The notes under the pieces: model-generated | Databases searched by the model: none | Seen by the model: only the letters and a program-made list of their open reading frames with translations | Told to the model about the DNA's origin: nothing | Program-made: the position numbers and the translations under genes | DNA from: an uncultured Methanomethylovorans sp. | GTDB taxonomy: Archaea > Halobacteriota > Methanosarcinia > Methanosarcinales > Methanosarcinaceae | NCBI GenBank assembly: GCA_937968035.1 | Contig: CALBTS010000332.1 | Span: 1 to 5,557 of the forward strand | Direction of reading: 5' to 3' | Length of the DNA stretch: 5,557 nt | In this document: positions 1 through 4,815 of the stretch, one piece after another | How positions within the stretch are numbered: position 1 is the first letter of the stretch | How the letters are laid out: each line of letters begins with the position of its first letter

Positions 1-72
1 GGAATGCCACAGGCCAAAATCAACACCACGGTCATCATCTCTGACCATCCACCGTAGAAACATGTTCCTTCG
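1..72 (-). pseudogene. Fragment of a second TIGR02757/DUF2400 protein, running off the left edge
   Basis: Read on the minus strand from about 72 down to 1, the DNA encodes RRNMFLRWMVRDDD followed by RGVDFGLWHS. This aligns without gaps to residues 170-191 of the full TIGR02757 protein at 140-913 (NMYLRWMIR, then GVDFGIWKS), with 15 of 22 residues identical. The DNA differs at many codon positions, so this is a diverged homologue and not a mirrored copy of the same gene. The frame stays open upstream to possible starts at 105 and 123, but the residues before RRNM do not resemble the family, so similarity stops abruptly near 67-75. The downstream part lies outside the window. It may be a decayed paralogue, a gene remnant brought in by rearrangement, or a chimeric join at a contig edge. 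The family assignment is firm for so short a piece; its biological status is open. Confidence 0.6.
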
Positions 73-111
73 GATAATTAAGGTAGCATAGGAAACCCCC
101 TTCATTATTAG

Positions 112-119
112 TATTTTTG
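112..119 (+). promoter_or_regulatory. Bacteroidetes -7 promoter element for the TIGR02757 gene
   Basis: TATTTTTG is an exact match to the Bacteroidetes -7 consensus TAnnTTTG. No convincing -33 TTG/TTTG element is seen at the usual distance. Transcription would begin a few bases downstream, around 123-127. This makes the ATG at 122 an unlikely start and favours the ATG at 140. Confidence 0.5.
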
Positions 120-139
120 CCATGTGTAAAGATAGATGC

Positions 140-913
140 ATGGAACAAAACATAAAAGAGCTGAAGAATTTTCTTGATGAAAAGGTTGCCCAATATAACA
201 ACCCAAAATTCATTGAACTCGACCCTATTCAAATACCTCACTCATACTCGAAAAAGGAGGATATTGAAATATCAGGATTTCTATCCGCTATAATTTCTTG
301 GGGCAACAGGACTTCCATTGTGAAAAATGCAAAACGAATGCTGGCGTACATGGGAGAATCTCCATATGACTTCATAATTAACCACAAAGAGCATCATCTA
401 AAGCAAATTGACGGATTTGTGCATCGCACATTTAATTCGGATGACCTGTTAACATTCATCGAGGGCCTGAAGCACATTTATAAAATTAAAAGCGGGTTGG
501 AAGGAATATTTACGAAATTTAAAACCAGTGACTCACTTCAACCTGCCATTCACGAACTGAAAAAGGAATTTTTTGAGGTACCTCATCTGTTAAGAACCCA
601 GAAACACTTGCCAGATCCTTTAAATGGATCGGCAGCGAAAAAAATTAATATGTATCTCAGGTGGATGATTCGCCAGGATAATGCAGGTGTTGATTTTGGC
701 ATTTGGAAGAGTATCTCTCCATCAATCCTATCATGTCCTCTGGATGTGCACACAGGCAATGTTGCCCGGAAACTGGGTCTACTAAAAAGAAAAATGAATG
801 ATGCCAAAGCAGTACAGGAACTTGATGAAGTTTTAAGACAATTGGACAAGCACGACCCGGTAAAATATGATTTTGCTTTATTTGGCCTGGGTATCTTTGA
901 AGGATATAAATAA
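140..913 (+). CDS. TIGR02757 family protein (DUF2400)
   Basis: This 257-aa protein has the landmarks of TIGR02757/DUF2400, a family of unknown function found in Bacteroidetes and some other bacteria. Visible are GFLSAIISWGNR at residues 46-57, NMYLRWMIRQD at about 170-180, GVDFGIW at 183-189, CPLDVHTGNVARKLGLL at 199-215, and a family-typical C-terminus DPVKYDFALFGLGIFEGYK. Length and both ends look complete. The PLDVHTGNVARKLGL block, with Asp202, resembles the catalytic-Asp segment of helix-hairpin-helix DNA glycosylases of the endonuclease III type (PxDTHVxRVxxRLGL). That is my inference, not an established function. An in-frame ATG exists at 122, but it lies 2 bases after the -7 element, so the ATG at 140 was chosen. 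The gene appears monocistronic: the next gene starts 345 bases downstream. A fragment of a homologue sits head to head just upstream. Confidence 0.9.
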   Translation: MEQNIKELKNFLDEKVAQYNNPKFIELDPIQIPHSYSKKEDIEISGFLSAIISWGNRTSIVKNAKRMLAYMGESPYDFIINHKEHHLKQIDGFVHRTFNSDDLLTFIEGLKHIYKIKSGLEGIFTKFKTSDSLQPAIHELKKEFFEVPHLLRTQKHLPDPLNGSAAKKINMYLRWMIRQDNAGVDFGIWKSISPSILSCPLDVHTGNVARKLGLLKRKMNDAKAVQELDEVLRQLDKHDPVKYDFALFGLGIFEGYK

Positions 914-1258
914 ACTCTGTTAAATGAAGAATATGCATCTTTTTCGTCTGATATTAAAGATGTTATAATTACCAATTCTTCCTATTTGACAACTGGTTTT
1001 GATTTTTCAAAAAAAATCCATTTCTAAATTTGCTAATCGGCTTTTCAGGCCCAGAAAATTTTTTTAAAATTTTTTTCTATCCCTTAATTTTCAGAATTTG
1101 TAAAACTGCTGGAAATCAGCTTCGTGTAGCACCACGCATCTATGAGTGGGTGCCCCTACCGAGGGGGCGGGTATGGGGGGATACAACCGGGGAGTGGATC
1201 TTACCTCAACTGTAATCCAAAAATCAATTTCTCCTGTATTTATAGTAAAATAAACCCT
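914..1258. other. Gene-free spacer between the TIGR02757 gene and the next ORF
   Basis: No convincing coding frame covers this stretch. It holds an AT-rich hairpin at 1001-1018 (GATTTTT, loop CAAA, AAAAATC), a perfect tandem duplication AAAATTTTTTT at 1055-1065 and 1066-1076, and a GC-rich fold-back block at about 1108-1184 listed separately. The 1001-1018 hairpin has no T-run after it, so it is at best a weak terminator for the upstream gene. No TAnnTTTG element precedes the ATG at 1259. Confidence 0.6.
1108..1184. repeat. GC-rich REP-like fold-back element (candidate)
   Basis: Several short stems follow one another. GCTG/CAGC at 1108-1111 and 1117-1120 has a 5-base loop. An imperfect palindrome at 1126-1159 starts GTAGCACCAC and ends GTGGGTGCCCCTAC. 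A stem GCCCCT/AGGGGGC at 1152-1157 and 1162-1168 has one bulge. GTAT/ATAC at 1171-1174 and 1181-1184 flanks a run of six G. The block is strikingly G+C-rich against the AT-rich surroundings. Palindromes with GTAG...CTAC ends and GTGCCCCTAC-like arms resemble dispersed REP-type repeats seen in some Bacteroidetes and other genomes, but one copy in one window cannot prove this. A structured RNA leader for the gene at 1259 is the alternative. Confidence 0.4.
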
Positions 1259-1681
1259 ATGGATTCCATTAAAATAATTACAAACGCTACTCCGGATGAT
1301 GAAATCCCAAAAGCATTTCAAACCATTGCCAGAGGCTTCATTATTACGGCACCTTGTATAATTTGCCAACATCAACTTGTAACTATTGCGAATGAATATG
1401 ATTTACTTGAATTTCTCAGCAATGGTGACATAAAATACCGCAAGGTAACCTTCGTTAATGTTCTGCAGGAAGGCCTTAAGCTGAAACTCTTCGTTCTGGA
1501 TAAAAAGAAAAAGAAGCTATTACGGTGCACCCATACCCTTAATGAAAGTACATGCAATTGGGTCTTGACCGATCTGTTTCAGTCCAAAGAACAGTTATTG
1601 AATGATGAGCATGGTATGTTAATGAATAATATGACCGAAAAAGAAGCCGATGACAAATTGTTGGAATTCGATTTCAGTTAG
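1259..1681 (+). CDS. Hypothetical protein, 140 aa
   Basis: I do not recognise this protein. From the ATG at 1259 it begins MDSIKIITNATPDDEIPKAF. Notable features are a cysteine/histidine cluster CIICQH (Cys33, Cys36, His38), two more cysteines at 90 and 99, a lysine run at 82-86, and an acidic C-terminus ending LLEFDFS. The cysteines could bind metal, but the pattern fits no family I can name. There is no signal peptide or membrane segment, so a cytoplasmic location is likely. The frame is open further back to an ATG at 1142, but that extension would translate the GC-rich fold-back block into a Gly/Pro-rich sequence unlike the rest, so the later start is preferred. The next plus-strand gene follows after 76 bases with its own -7 element, so the two are probably transcribed separately. 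Confidence 0.7.
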   Translation: MDSIKIITNATPDDEIPKAFQTIARGFIITAPCIICQHQLVTIANEYDLLEFLSNGDIKYRKVTFVNVLQEGLKLKLFVLDKKKKKLLRCTHTLNESTCNWVLTDLFQSKEQLLNDEHGMLMNNMTEKEADDKLLEFDFS

Positions 1682-1731
1682 TTACCACAAATGATAACTT
1701 TCCAAAAGCCTAATATTCAGATCAATATTCT

Positions 1732-1739
1732 TATCTTTG
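1732..1739 (+). promoter_or_regulatory. Bacteroidetes -7 promoter element for the 91-aa gene
   Basis: TATCTTTG is an exact TAnnTTTG match. The ATG at 1741, immediately after it, opens only a short frame that ends in TGA, whereas ATGs at 1758 and 1764 open the 91- or 89-aa protein with a leader of about 15 bases. The same element-to-start spacing is seen at 112/140. No clear -33 element was found. Confidence 0.55.
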
Positions 1740-1757
1740 CATGAGAAATCAGTTCAT

Positions 1758-2033
1758 ATGAACATGAAGGACAGGTTTGAGATTACTGAGATCTTTATGG
1801 CCAAAGCAGGCAATGATTGGAATCGTTGCTTTCATGGCACTATTCGCAGAGAACGTGACGAAAATGGCAACCCTATCGTATATAGTAAAATCAAAGTCAA
1901 TGATTGCGTCATTTACGCCAGCGCACCTGACCAATGGGAACTTGGAGATAAACTGGATGAAATGGTATTATTGATTCTGGATTATAATCTTCACAAAATA
2001 ACGGGGAATAGTTGCAGTTTAGGTTCCAATTGA
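1758..2033 (+). CDS. Hypothetical protein, 91 aa
   Basis: This is an unrecognised small protein beginning MNMKDRFEITEIFMAKAGND and ending GNSCSLGSN. It has mixed charge, no membrane segment and no signal peptide. The middle (RRERDENGNPIVYSKIKVNDCVIYASA) looks like alternating beta strands and turns, and the following DQWELGDKLDEMVLLILDYNLHK like a helix, so a small folded cytoplasmic domain is plausible. The frame also admits a TTG at 1737, but that codon lies inside the -7 element and was rejected; ATG 1764 is the other option. A good promoter directly upstream supports a real gene. It converges on the DUF2130 gene, with 123 bases between their stop codons. Confidence 0.65.
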   Translation: MNMKDRFEITEIFMAKAGNDWNRCFHGTIRRERDENGNPIVYSKIKVNDCVIYASAPDQWELGDKLDEMVLLILDYNLHKITGNSCSLGSN

Positions 2034-2048
2034 GATTCATATTTTTTC

Positions 2049-2130
2049 TAATATTTTCTAATTTATACAAGGTCACTCTGTAACTCTTTATTTATAAACT
2101 GTTTCAGAAGGTCTCAAATTAGAAATATTA
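2049..2130. terminator. Imperfect inverted repeat between convergent genes (candidate bidirectional terminator)
   Basis: TAATATTTTCTAATTT at 2049-2064 is the reverse complement of AAATTAGAAATATTA at 2116-2130 apart from one extra T, with 51 bases between. It fills most of the 123-base gap between the stop codons at 2033 and 2157. The position suits a shared 3'-end structure. However, the stem is AT-rich, the loop is long and there is no clean T-run, so it is not a textbook intrinsic terminator. Confidence 0.35.
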
Positions 2131-2156
2131 AGCGGCTATTTGAATCTTCCAGGGGA

Positions 2157-3413
2157 TTAAGAGTTTTCAGGTAGCTCTGGAGTGTCCTCATGCTTGTCAA
2201 TTTCCTGCAATTGCGGTATCGATGTCCCGGCAATACCCTTTATCGAACCAATGAAATGGTTGGTGTTCAGTAATACCTTTTCCAGTTGTTTTTCCCGTTC
2301 CTTCCATATCCGTTCCATCGCTCGTTTTTCTCTGACATAGCTATCCTGGAGATCTGAAAAACCTTCAACGATGGCCCCTACCTGCATCATAAATTCATTG
2401 CTCGTCAGATAGTCGTACAACATCTGCATTTTCTCACCCTTATTGGTTTGTGATGAATATGCTTCGGAAATTTTAATAAGACTTTCCCGGAGAACGATTA
2501 CCAGACCCTTAAAATCAAAGAAATTGCATATCCATACCCCATCCCTTTGTCCAATTTTATCGATTCCATCGGGTAATGCTTCTGTGATGATTACCAGCAC
2601 ATCGGCTTTCACTGATATAGCATCCGCTTTCAATTTCGGGATCCAATCCTGGACAAATGACTTTGTCCTTTTACTTTCATAAAGTATCTTCCCACAATCA
2701 ATTCCGAACCGATTCCGAACTGTGTGAATTACATCAGCACCTTTAATTCCTTTTCCGACTTCTTCAATTAAATCGACCGGGAACAGGTTTCTGAGAATCT
2801 CTTCAATGGCCAACTCCTGAACTTCTCCCTGCATCTGCATTGACCCCTGTTCAGCCTTCCGACTCATTTCCTCAACCTGCTTTTTCAAGGAGCCGATCAA
2901 TTCATCACGCTCTTTTAATTTTAACTCAACCCGTTCCGATTCTCTTTTTTGGATGCTCTCGGTTTCCTGCTGGAGTTTTTCGGAAAGTTGCTGTTCATAT
3001 TTTAATACCAGGTCTTGTTCCTGATCTTTCAGCTTCCGTTTCAACTGTTCATTTTCAATTTTGGTAGTTTTTAAATCAGATATCTCCTTTTTTGCTGACT
3101 CGGCCTCTTCTGATAATGTTTTTAACTGCTGCTCGTACTGTTTTTCGACCTGGCTTTTTATTTGCTTGGCTGCGTTTTGAGATTCGGTTTTTAGCTTTTC
3201 AGAAACCAATTGATCGATATTAGCTTGTTGCAGCTTGAGGTCTGCTTCCTTTTGTTTAATGGCTTGGTCTTTTTGTGCATACTCTTCCTGAATCTTTGTG
3301 ATACTCTGATTCATTTCGTTGCGATACTTTTCTTCAATCTGCTGGGCAAGTACATCCTCAACATTGAATTCATGACCGCATTTTGGACAGATAATTCTCG
3401 TGTTTGCTGCCAT
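2157..3413 (-). CDS. DUF2130 domain-containing protein (COG4487-like)
   Basis: This 418-aa protein has three parts. The N-terminus has a CPKCGHEF knuckle (Cys9, Cys12, His14), a probable half zinc ribbon. Residues about 22-190 form a long, highly charged, Gln/Glu/Lys-rich coiled coil. Residues about 195-370 match DUF2130, whose core GKGIKGADVIHTV and GKILYESKRTKSF are clearly visible. The C-terminal tail is acidic and Pro/Glu-rich. The family is widespread with no firmly established function. Asp227 followed by Glu246-x-Lys248 has the shape of a PD-(D/E)xK nuclease site, so a DNA-cleaving or DNA-binding role is my inference. The ATG at 3413 gives the knuckle at the very N-terminus, as expected for the family. 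It lies 80 bases downstream of the recombinase gene on the same strand and could be cotranscribed with it. No signal peptide is seen. Confidence 0.9.
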   Translation of the reverse strand: MAANTRIICPKCGHEFNVEDVLAQQIEEKYRNEMNQSITKIQEEYAQKDQAIKQKEADLKLQQANIDQLVSEKLKTESQNAAKQIKSQVEKQYEQQLKTLSEEAESAKKEISDLKTTKIENEQLKRKLKDQEQDLVLKYEQQLSEKLQQETESIQKRESERVELKLKERDELIGSLKKQVEEMSRKAEQGSMQMQGEVQELAIEEILRNLFPVDLIEEVGKGIKGADVIHTVRNRFGIDCGKILYESKRTKSFVQDWIPKLKADAISVKADVLVIITEALPDGIDKIGQRDGVWICNFFDFKGLVIVLRESLIKISEAYSSQTNKGEKMQMLYDYLTSNEFMMQVGAIVEGFSDLQDSYVREKRAMERIWKEREKQLEKVLLNTNHFIGSIKGIAGTSIPQLQEIDKHEDTPELPENS

Positions 3414-3453
3414 ATTGTAATAATTCTATTGGTTTACGGGTATAGGAAAATTG

Positions 3454-3470
3454 GTAACAATTAAAGTTAC
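3454..3470. promoter_or_regulatory. Small inverted repeat upstream of the DUF2130 gene
   Basis: GTAAC and GTTAC flank a 7-base AT-rich spacer. The repeat sits 41-57 bases before the DUF2130 start, in the short gap after the recombinase gene. It could be an operator or part of a weak promoter: on the minus strand TAACTTTA is one base off TAnnTTTG. It is short and may be chance. Confidence 0.2.
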
Positions 3471-3493
3471 GAACTTATCAGGGATTCAGCATC

Positions 3494-4081
3494 TTAAAAA
3501 GTCAATGCATCGTATGTTTGCAATAATTCGTCTCGTGAGATACCCAGATACCTGCGAGTCACCATTACTGAGGAATGATTGAATAACTGACTCAGCTTGA
3601 CCAGTGCTAATTCAGCATTCGTTCCAGCCTTATTGAAGACTTCACGGCCAAATGTCTTCCTCATACTATGTGTCGAGAAATTACCCACCTTAAGGTTATA
3701 TTTTGATTTTAAGGTTTTGAAGATTGTATTCAACCGTTGAATAGAGTAGATTGTGTTCTTCTGGCTGAGGAAAACTGGCTGGTCAACAGATACTGGCTTT
3801 ATGTAGTAAAAACATTCTCTGATGTGTTGTTGTAATTGCCGATTGATTTTTATTTCACGAGTCTTACCGGTTTTCTTCTCCACCAAAACAAATTCATCTT
3901 TATCGAGAATATCAGTCCATTTTATATTCAGGATATCACTTACACGTAACCCCCAGAAACTACCAACCGACATAAACAATGAAATTCTATATTCTTTATC
4001 ATCAAATAATTTTCTTATCAGGTTCAGGTTTTGATCCCAGCTAAGGAAATCTGCAGTGGTATTACTGTATTTTGCGCTCAT
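3494..4081 (-). CDS. Compact tyrosine-type site-specific recombinase/integrase
   Basis: This 195-aa protein consists almost entirely of a tyrosine-recombinase catalytic domain. Expected active-site residues are present: Arg46 in GLRVSDIL, a beta-hairpin lysine (Lys70 or Lys73 in KKTGKTREI), His138-x-x-Arg141 in HSMRKTFG, His169 in LFNHSS, and the nucleophile Tyr178 in RRYLGIS. Such enzymes cut and rejoin DNA through a covalent 3'-phosphotyrosine link. Typical phage or conjugative-transposon integrases are 300-400 aa with arm-binding and SAM-like N-terminal domains; both are missing here. The size is close to FimB/FimE-type minimal recombinases that act on short inverted repeats. The ATG at 4081 places the first helix directly before the catalytic core, and nothing longer is open upstream. 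The catalytic set is complete, so it is probably active rather than a remnant. Its target site was not identified. Confidence 0.88.
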   Translation of the reverse strand: MSAKYSNTTADFLSWDQNLNLIRKLFDDKEYRISLFMSVGSFWGLRVSDILNIKWTDILDKDEFVLVEKKTGKTREIKINRQLQQHIRECFYYIKPVSVDQPVFLSQKNTIYSIQRLNTIFKTLKSKYNLKVGNFSTHSMRKTFGREVFNKAGTNAELALVKLSQLFNHSSVMVTRRYLGISRDELLQTYDALTF

Positions 4082-4247
4082 AAAACATTCAGTTTTGATT
4101 GGTTAATACTATAAGTGAAACAGCCATTATTGGACATTAAACATTATTGATTAAATATCAGTCACTTGCAACATAATATTCACTATTGAACAAAAGTGAT
4201 CATTGTATATTAGTTCTCTTTTAAGCATAGGATTCATTTTATGTTTG
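4082..4247. other. Gene-free region upstream of the recombinase, with short repeats
   Basis: No coding frame is supported. The stretch holds CATTATTG twice (4125-4132, 4142-4149) and a related CACTATTG at 4181-4188. AAGTGA occurs at 4113-4118 and 4194-4199, with its complement TCACTT at 4162-4167 and a near copy TCACTA at 4180-4185. These are candidate binding sites for the adjacent recombinase or a regulator, but each is short and the DNA is AT-rich. No TAnnTTTG match was found for the recombinase promoter. Confidence 0.3.
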
Positions 4248-4260
4248 TCAATTCAAACAT
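4241..4260. repeat. Perfect 7-bp hairpin overlapping the stop codon of the 60-aa ORF
   Basis: ATGTTTG and CAAACAT flank the 6-base loop TCAATT. The stop codon of the minus-strand ORF (4250-4248) straddles the loop edge. On the minus strand the stem is followed by AAAA, not T, so it is not a classic intrinsic terminator. It may protect the transcript 3' end or be a protein-binding palindrome. Confidence 0.35.
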
Positions 4261-4430
4261 GGTTGATAGTAGTGATATTCTTCCGACCAGAAATTAAACC
4301 ACTCTGGAAGCTGAACTGAAACCGTTTCCTTTACAACACCATTCTCTGTAAATATCAAAATCAGGCAATTCGTCATTTTCTCCTGATCAACACATATGCT
4401 GTTCTGCAGTATCTTTACTTTCTTTTTCAT
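4248..4430 (-). CDS. Hypothetical small protein, 60 aa
   Basis: This is an unrecognised small protein starting MKKKVKILQNSICVDQEKMT. It has a basic N-terminus, a hydrophobic beta-like strand CLILIFTENGVV (22-33), an aromatic C-terminal part (EWFNFWSEEYHYYQPCLN) and cysteines at 13, 22 and 58. The hydrophobic stretch is too short for a confident membrane helix. Support for a real gene is contextual. A perfect -7 element lies four bases upstream of the ATG, and the gene is divergent from the XRE regulator across an operator-like array, the usual place for the regulator's target. A toxin, an anti-repressor or a small accessory protein would each fit, but nothing in the sequence decides between them. 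Confidence 0.5.
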   Translation of the reverse strand: MKKKVKILQNSICVDQEKMTNCLILIFTENGVVKETVSVQLPEWFNFWSEEYHYYQPCLN

Positions 4431-4434
4431 TTTA

Positions 4435-4442
4435 CAAAATTA
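4435..4442 (-). promoter_or_regulatory. Bacteroidetes -7 promoter element for the 60-aa ORF
   Basis: On the minus strand TAATTTTG exactly matches TAnnTTTG, four bases before the ATG at 4430, implying a nearly leaderless transcript. The 4446-4512 repeat array begins three bases upstream of the element, so a protein bound there would block RNA polymerase. Confidence 0.45.
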
Positions 4443-4445
4443 ACA

Positions 4446-4512
4446 ATATGTCATAATTATATGGTAATAATTATATAAATGTTTCAATTATGTGGTAAAA
4501 ATTATGACATAT
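4446..4512. promoter_or_regulatory. Symmetric operator-like repeat array between divergent genes
   Basis: A perfect 13-bp inverted repeat bounds the region: ATATGTCATAATT at 4446-4458 and AATTATGACATAT at 4500-4512. Inside are two direct copies of AATTATRTGGTAAWAATTAT at 4455-4474 and 4486-4505, differing at two positions and 31 bp apart, about three helical turns. Seen as half-sites, AATTAT recurs at 4455, 4469, 4486 and 4500, spaced 14, 17 and 14. This is the architecture expected for cooperative binding of a dimeric XRE-type repressor. The array overlaps the promoter zone of the minus-strand 60-aa ORF and lies 51 bases before the XRE start. The binding protein is inferred to be the XRE product itself. 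Confidence 0.65.
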
Positions 4513-4563
4513 GATGAAATTTCCCGAAATTCGGTCCTGCAAATCACCATTGGAGAATTCATT

Positions 4564-4815
4564 ATGGCTTACGAACGAAAAAGTCCAATTCCTGATCGCC
4601 ACCAGGAAATTCTAAATGATATTGGTAAGAAAATCCTGGAACTCAGAAAAGCGACCAACCTTTCCCTGGAACGGTTTTGTGCAAAGAACGACATCCCGAG
4701 GATATCTTACAGCAATTTGGAATCCGGTAAGAACTTTCATATGACCACACTGCTTAAAGTCCTTGATGCCCATCCACAAGTGAAATCTCTGGAACATTTC
4801 TTTAAGGGTCTTTAA
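4564..4815 (+). CDS. XRE-family helix-turn-helix transcriptional regulator
   Basis: This 83-aa protein is essentially one XRE/Cro-type DNA-binding domain. Residues 20-30 (IGKKILELRKA) form helix 1, SLERFCAKNDI (34-44) the HTH scaffold helix, PRISYSNLESGKN (45-57) the recognition-helix region with the family-typical LESGK, and MTTLLKVLDAHPQVKSLEHFF the closing helices. There is no separate sensor or oligomerisation domain, so it probably acts as a small dimeric repressor. The ATG at 4564 is preferred. In-frame starts at 4504 (ATG) and 4492 (GTG) would add 20-24 residues but lie inside the repeat array at 4446-4512. The protein is probably autoregulated and also controls the divergent 60-aa ORF. 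An antitoxin or phage-type repressor role is possible; no partner on the same strand is seen. Confidence 0.85.
   Translation: MAYERKSPIPDRHQEILNDIGKKILELRKATNLSLERFCAKNDIPRISYSNLESGKNFHMTTLLKVLDAHPQVKSLEHFFKGL

Noticed and set aside
574..585. Perfect 12-bp palindrome TGAGGTACCTCA
   Set aside because: It lies in the middle of the TIGR02757 coding region and is explained by codons for normal residues; probably chance.
1001..1018. Intrinsic terminator of the TIGR02757 gene
   Set aside because: The stem is purely AT-rich except for its end pairs, no T-run follows, and it lies almost 90 bases after the stop codon.
1142..1184. Known riboswitch (the GGGTGCCCC start recalls TPP-type sequences)
   Set aside because: The conserved TPP core motifs (CTGAGA and the ACCTGATC-like block) are absent, and the stems do not form that fold.
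1142..1258. N-terminal extension of the 140-aa protein from an ATG at 1142
   Set aside because: It would translate the GC-rich fold-back block into a Gly/Pro-rich sequence unlike the rest of the protein; the ATG at 1259 gives a normal N-terminus.
2443..3067. Plus-strand ORFs opposite the DUF2130 gene
   Set aside because: They are antisense shadows of a clear coiled-coil/DUF2130 reading frame, without domain features.
4082..4520. Complete invertible promoter switch beside the recombinase
   Set aside because: The 13-bp inverted repeat at 4446-4512 encloses only 41 bases and reads better as a repressor operator; no other long inverted pair flanks a promoter.
4492..4563. Longer XRE protein from GTG 4492 or ATG 4504
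   Set aside because: Both starts fall within the operator-like array, and the added residues are not part of the HTH domain; not fully excluded.
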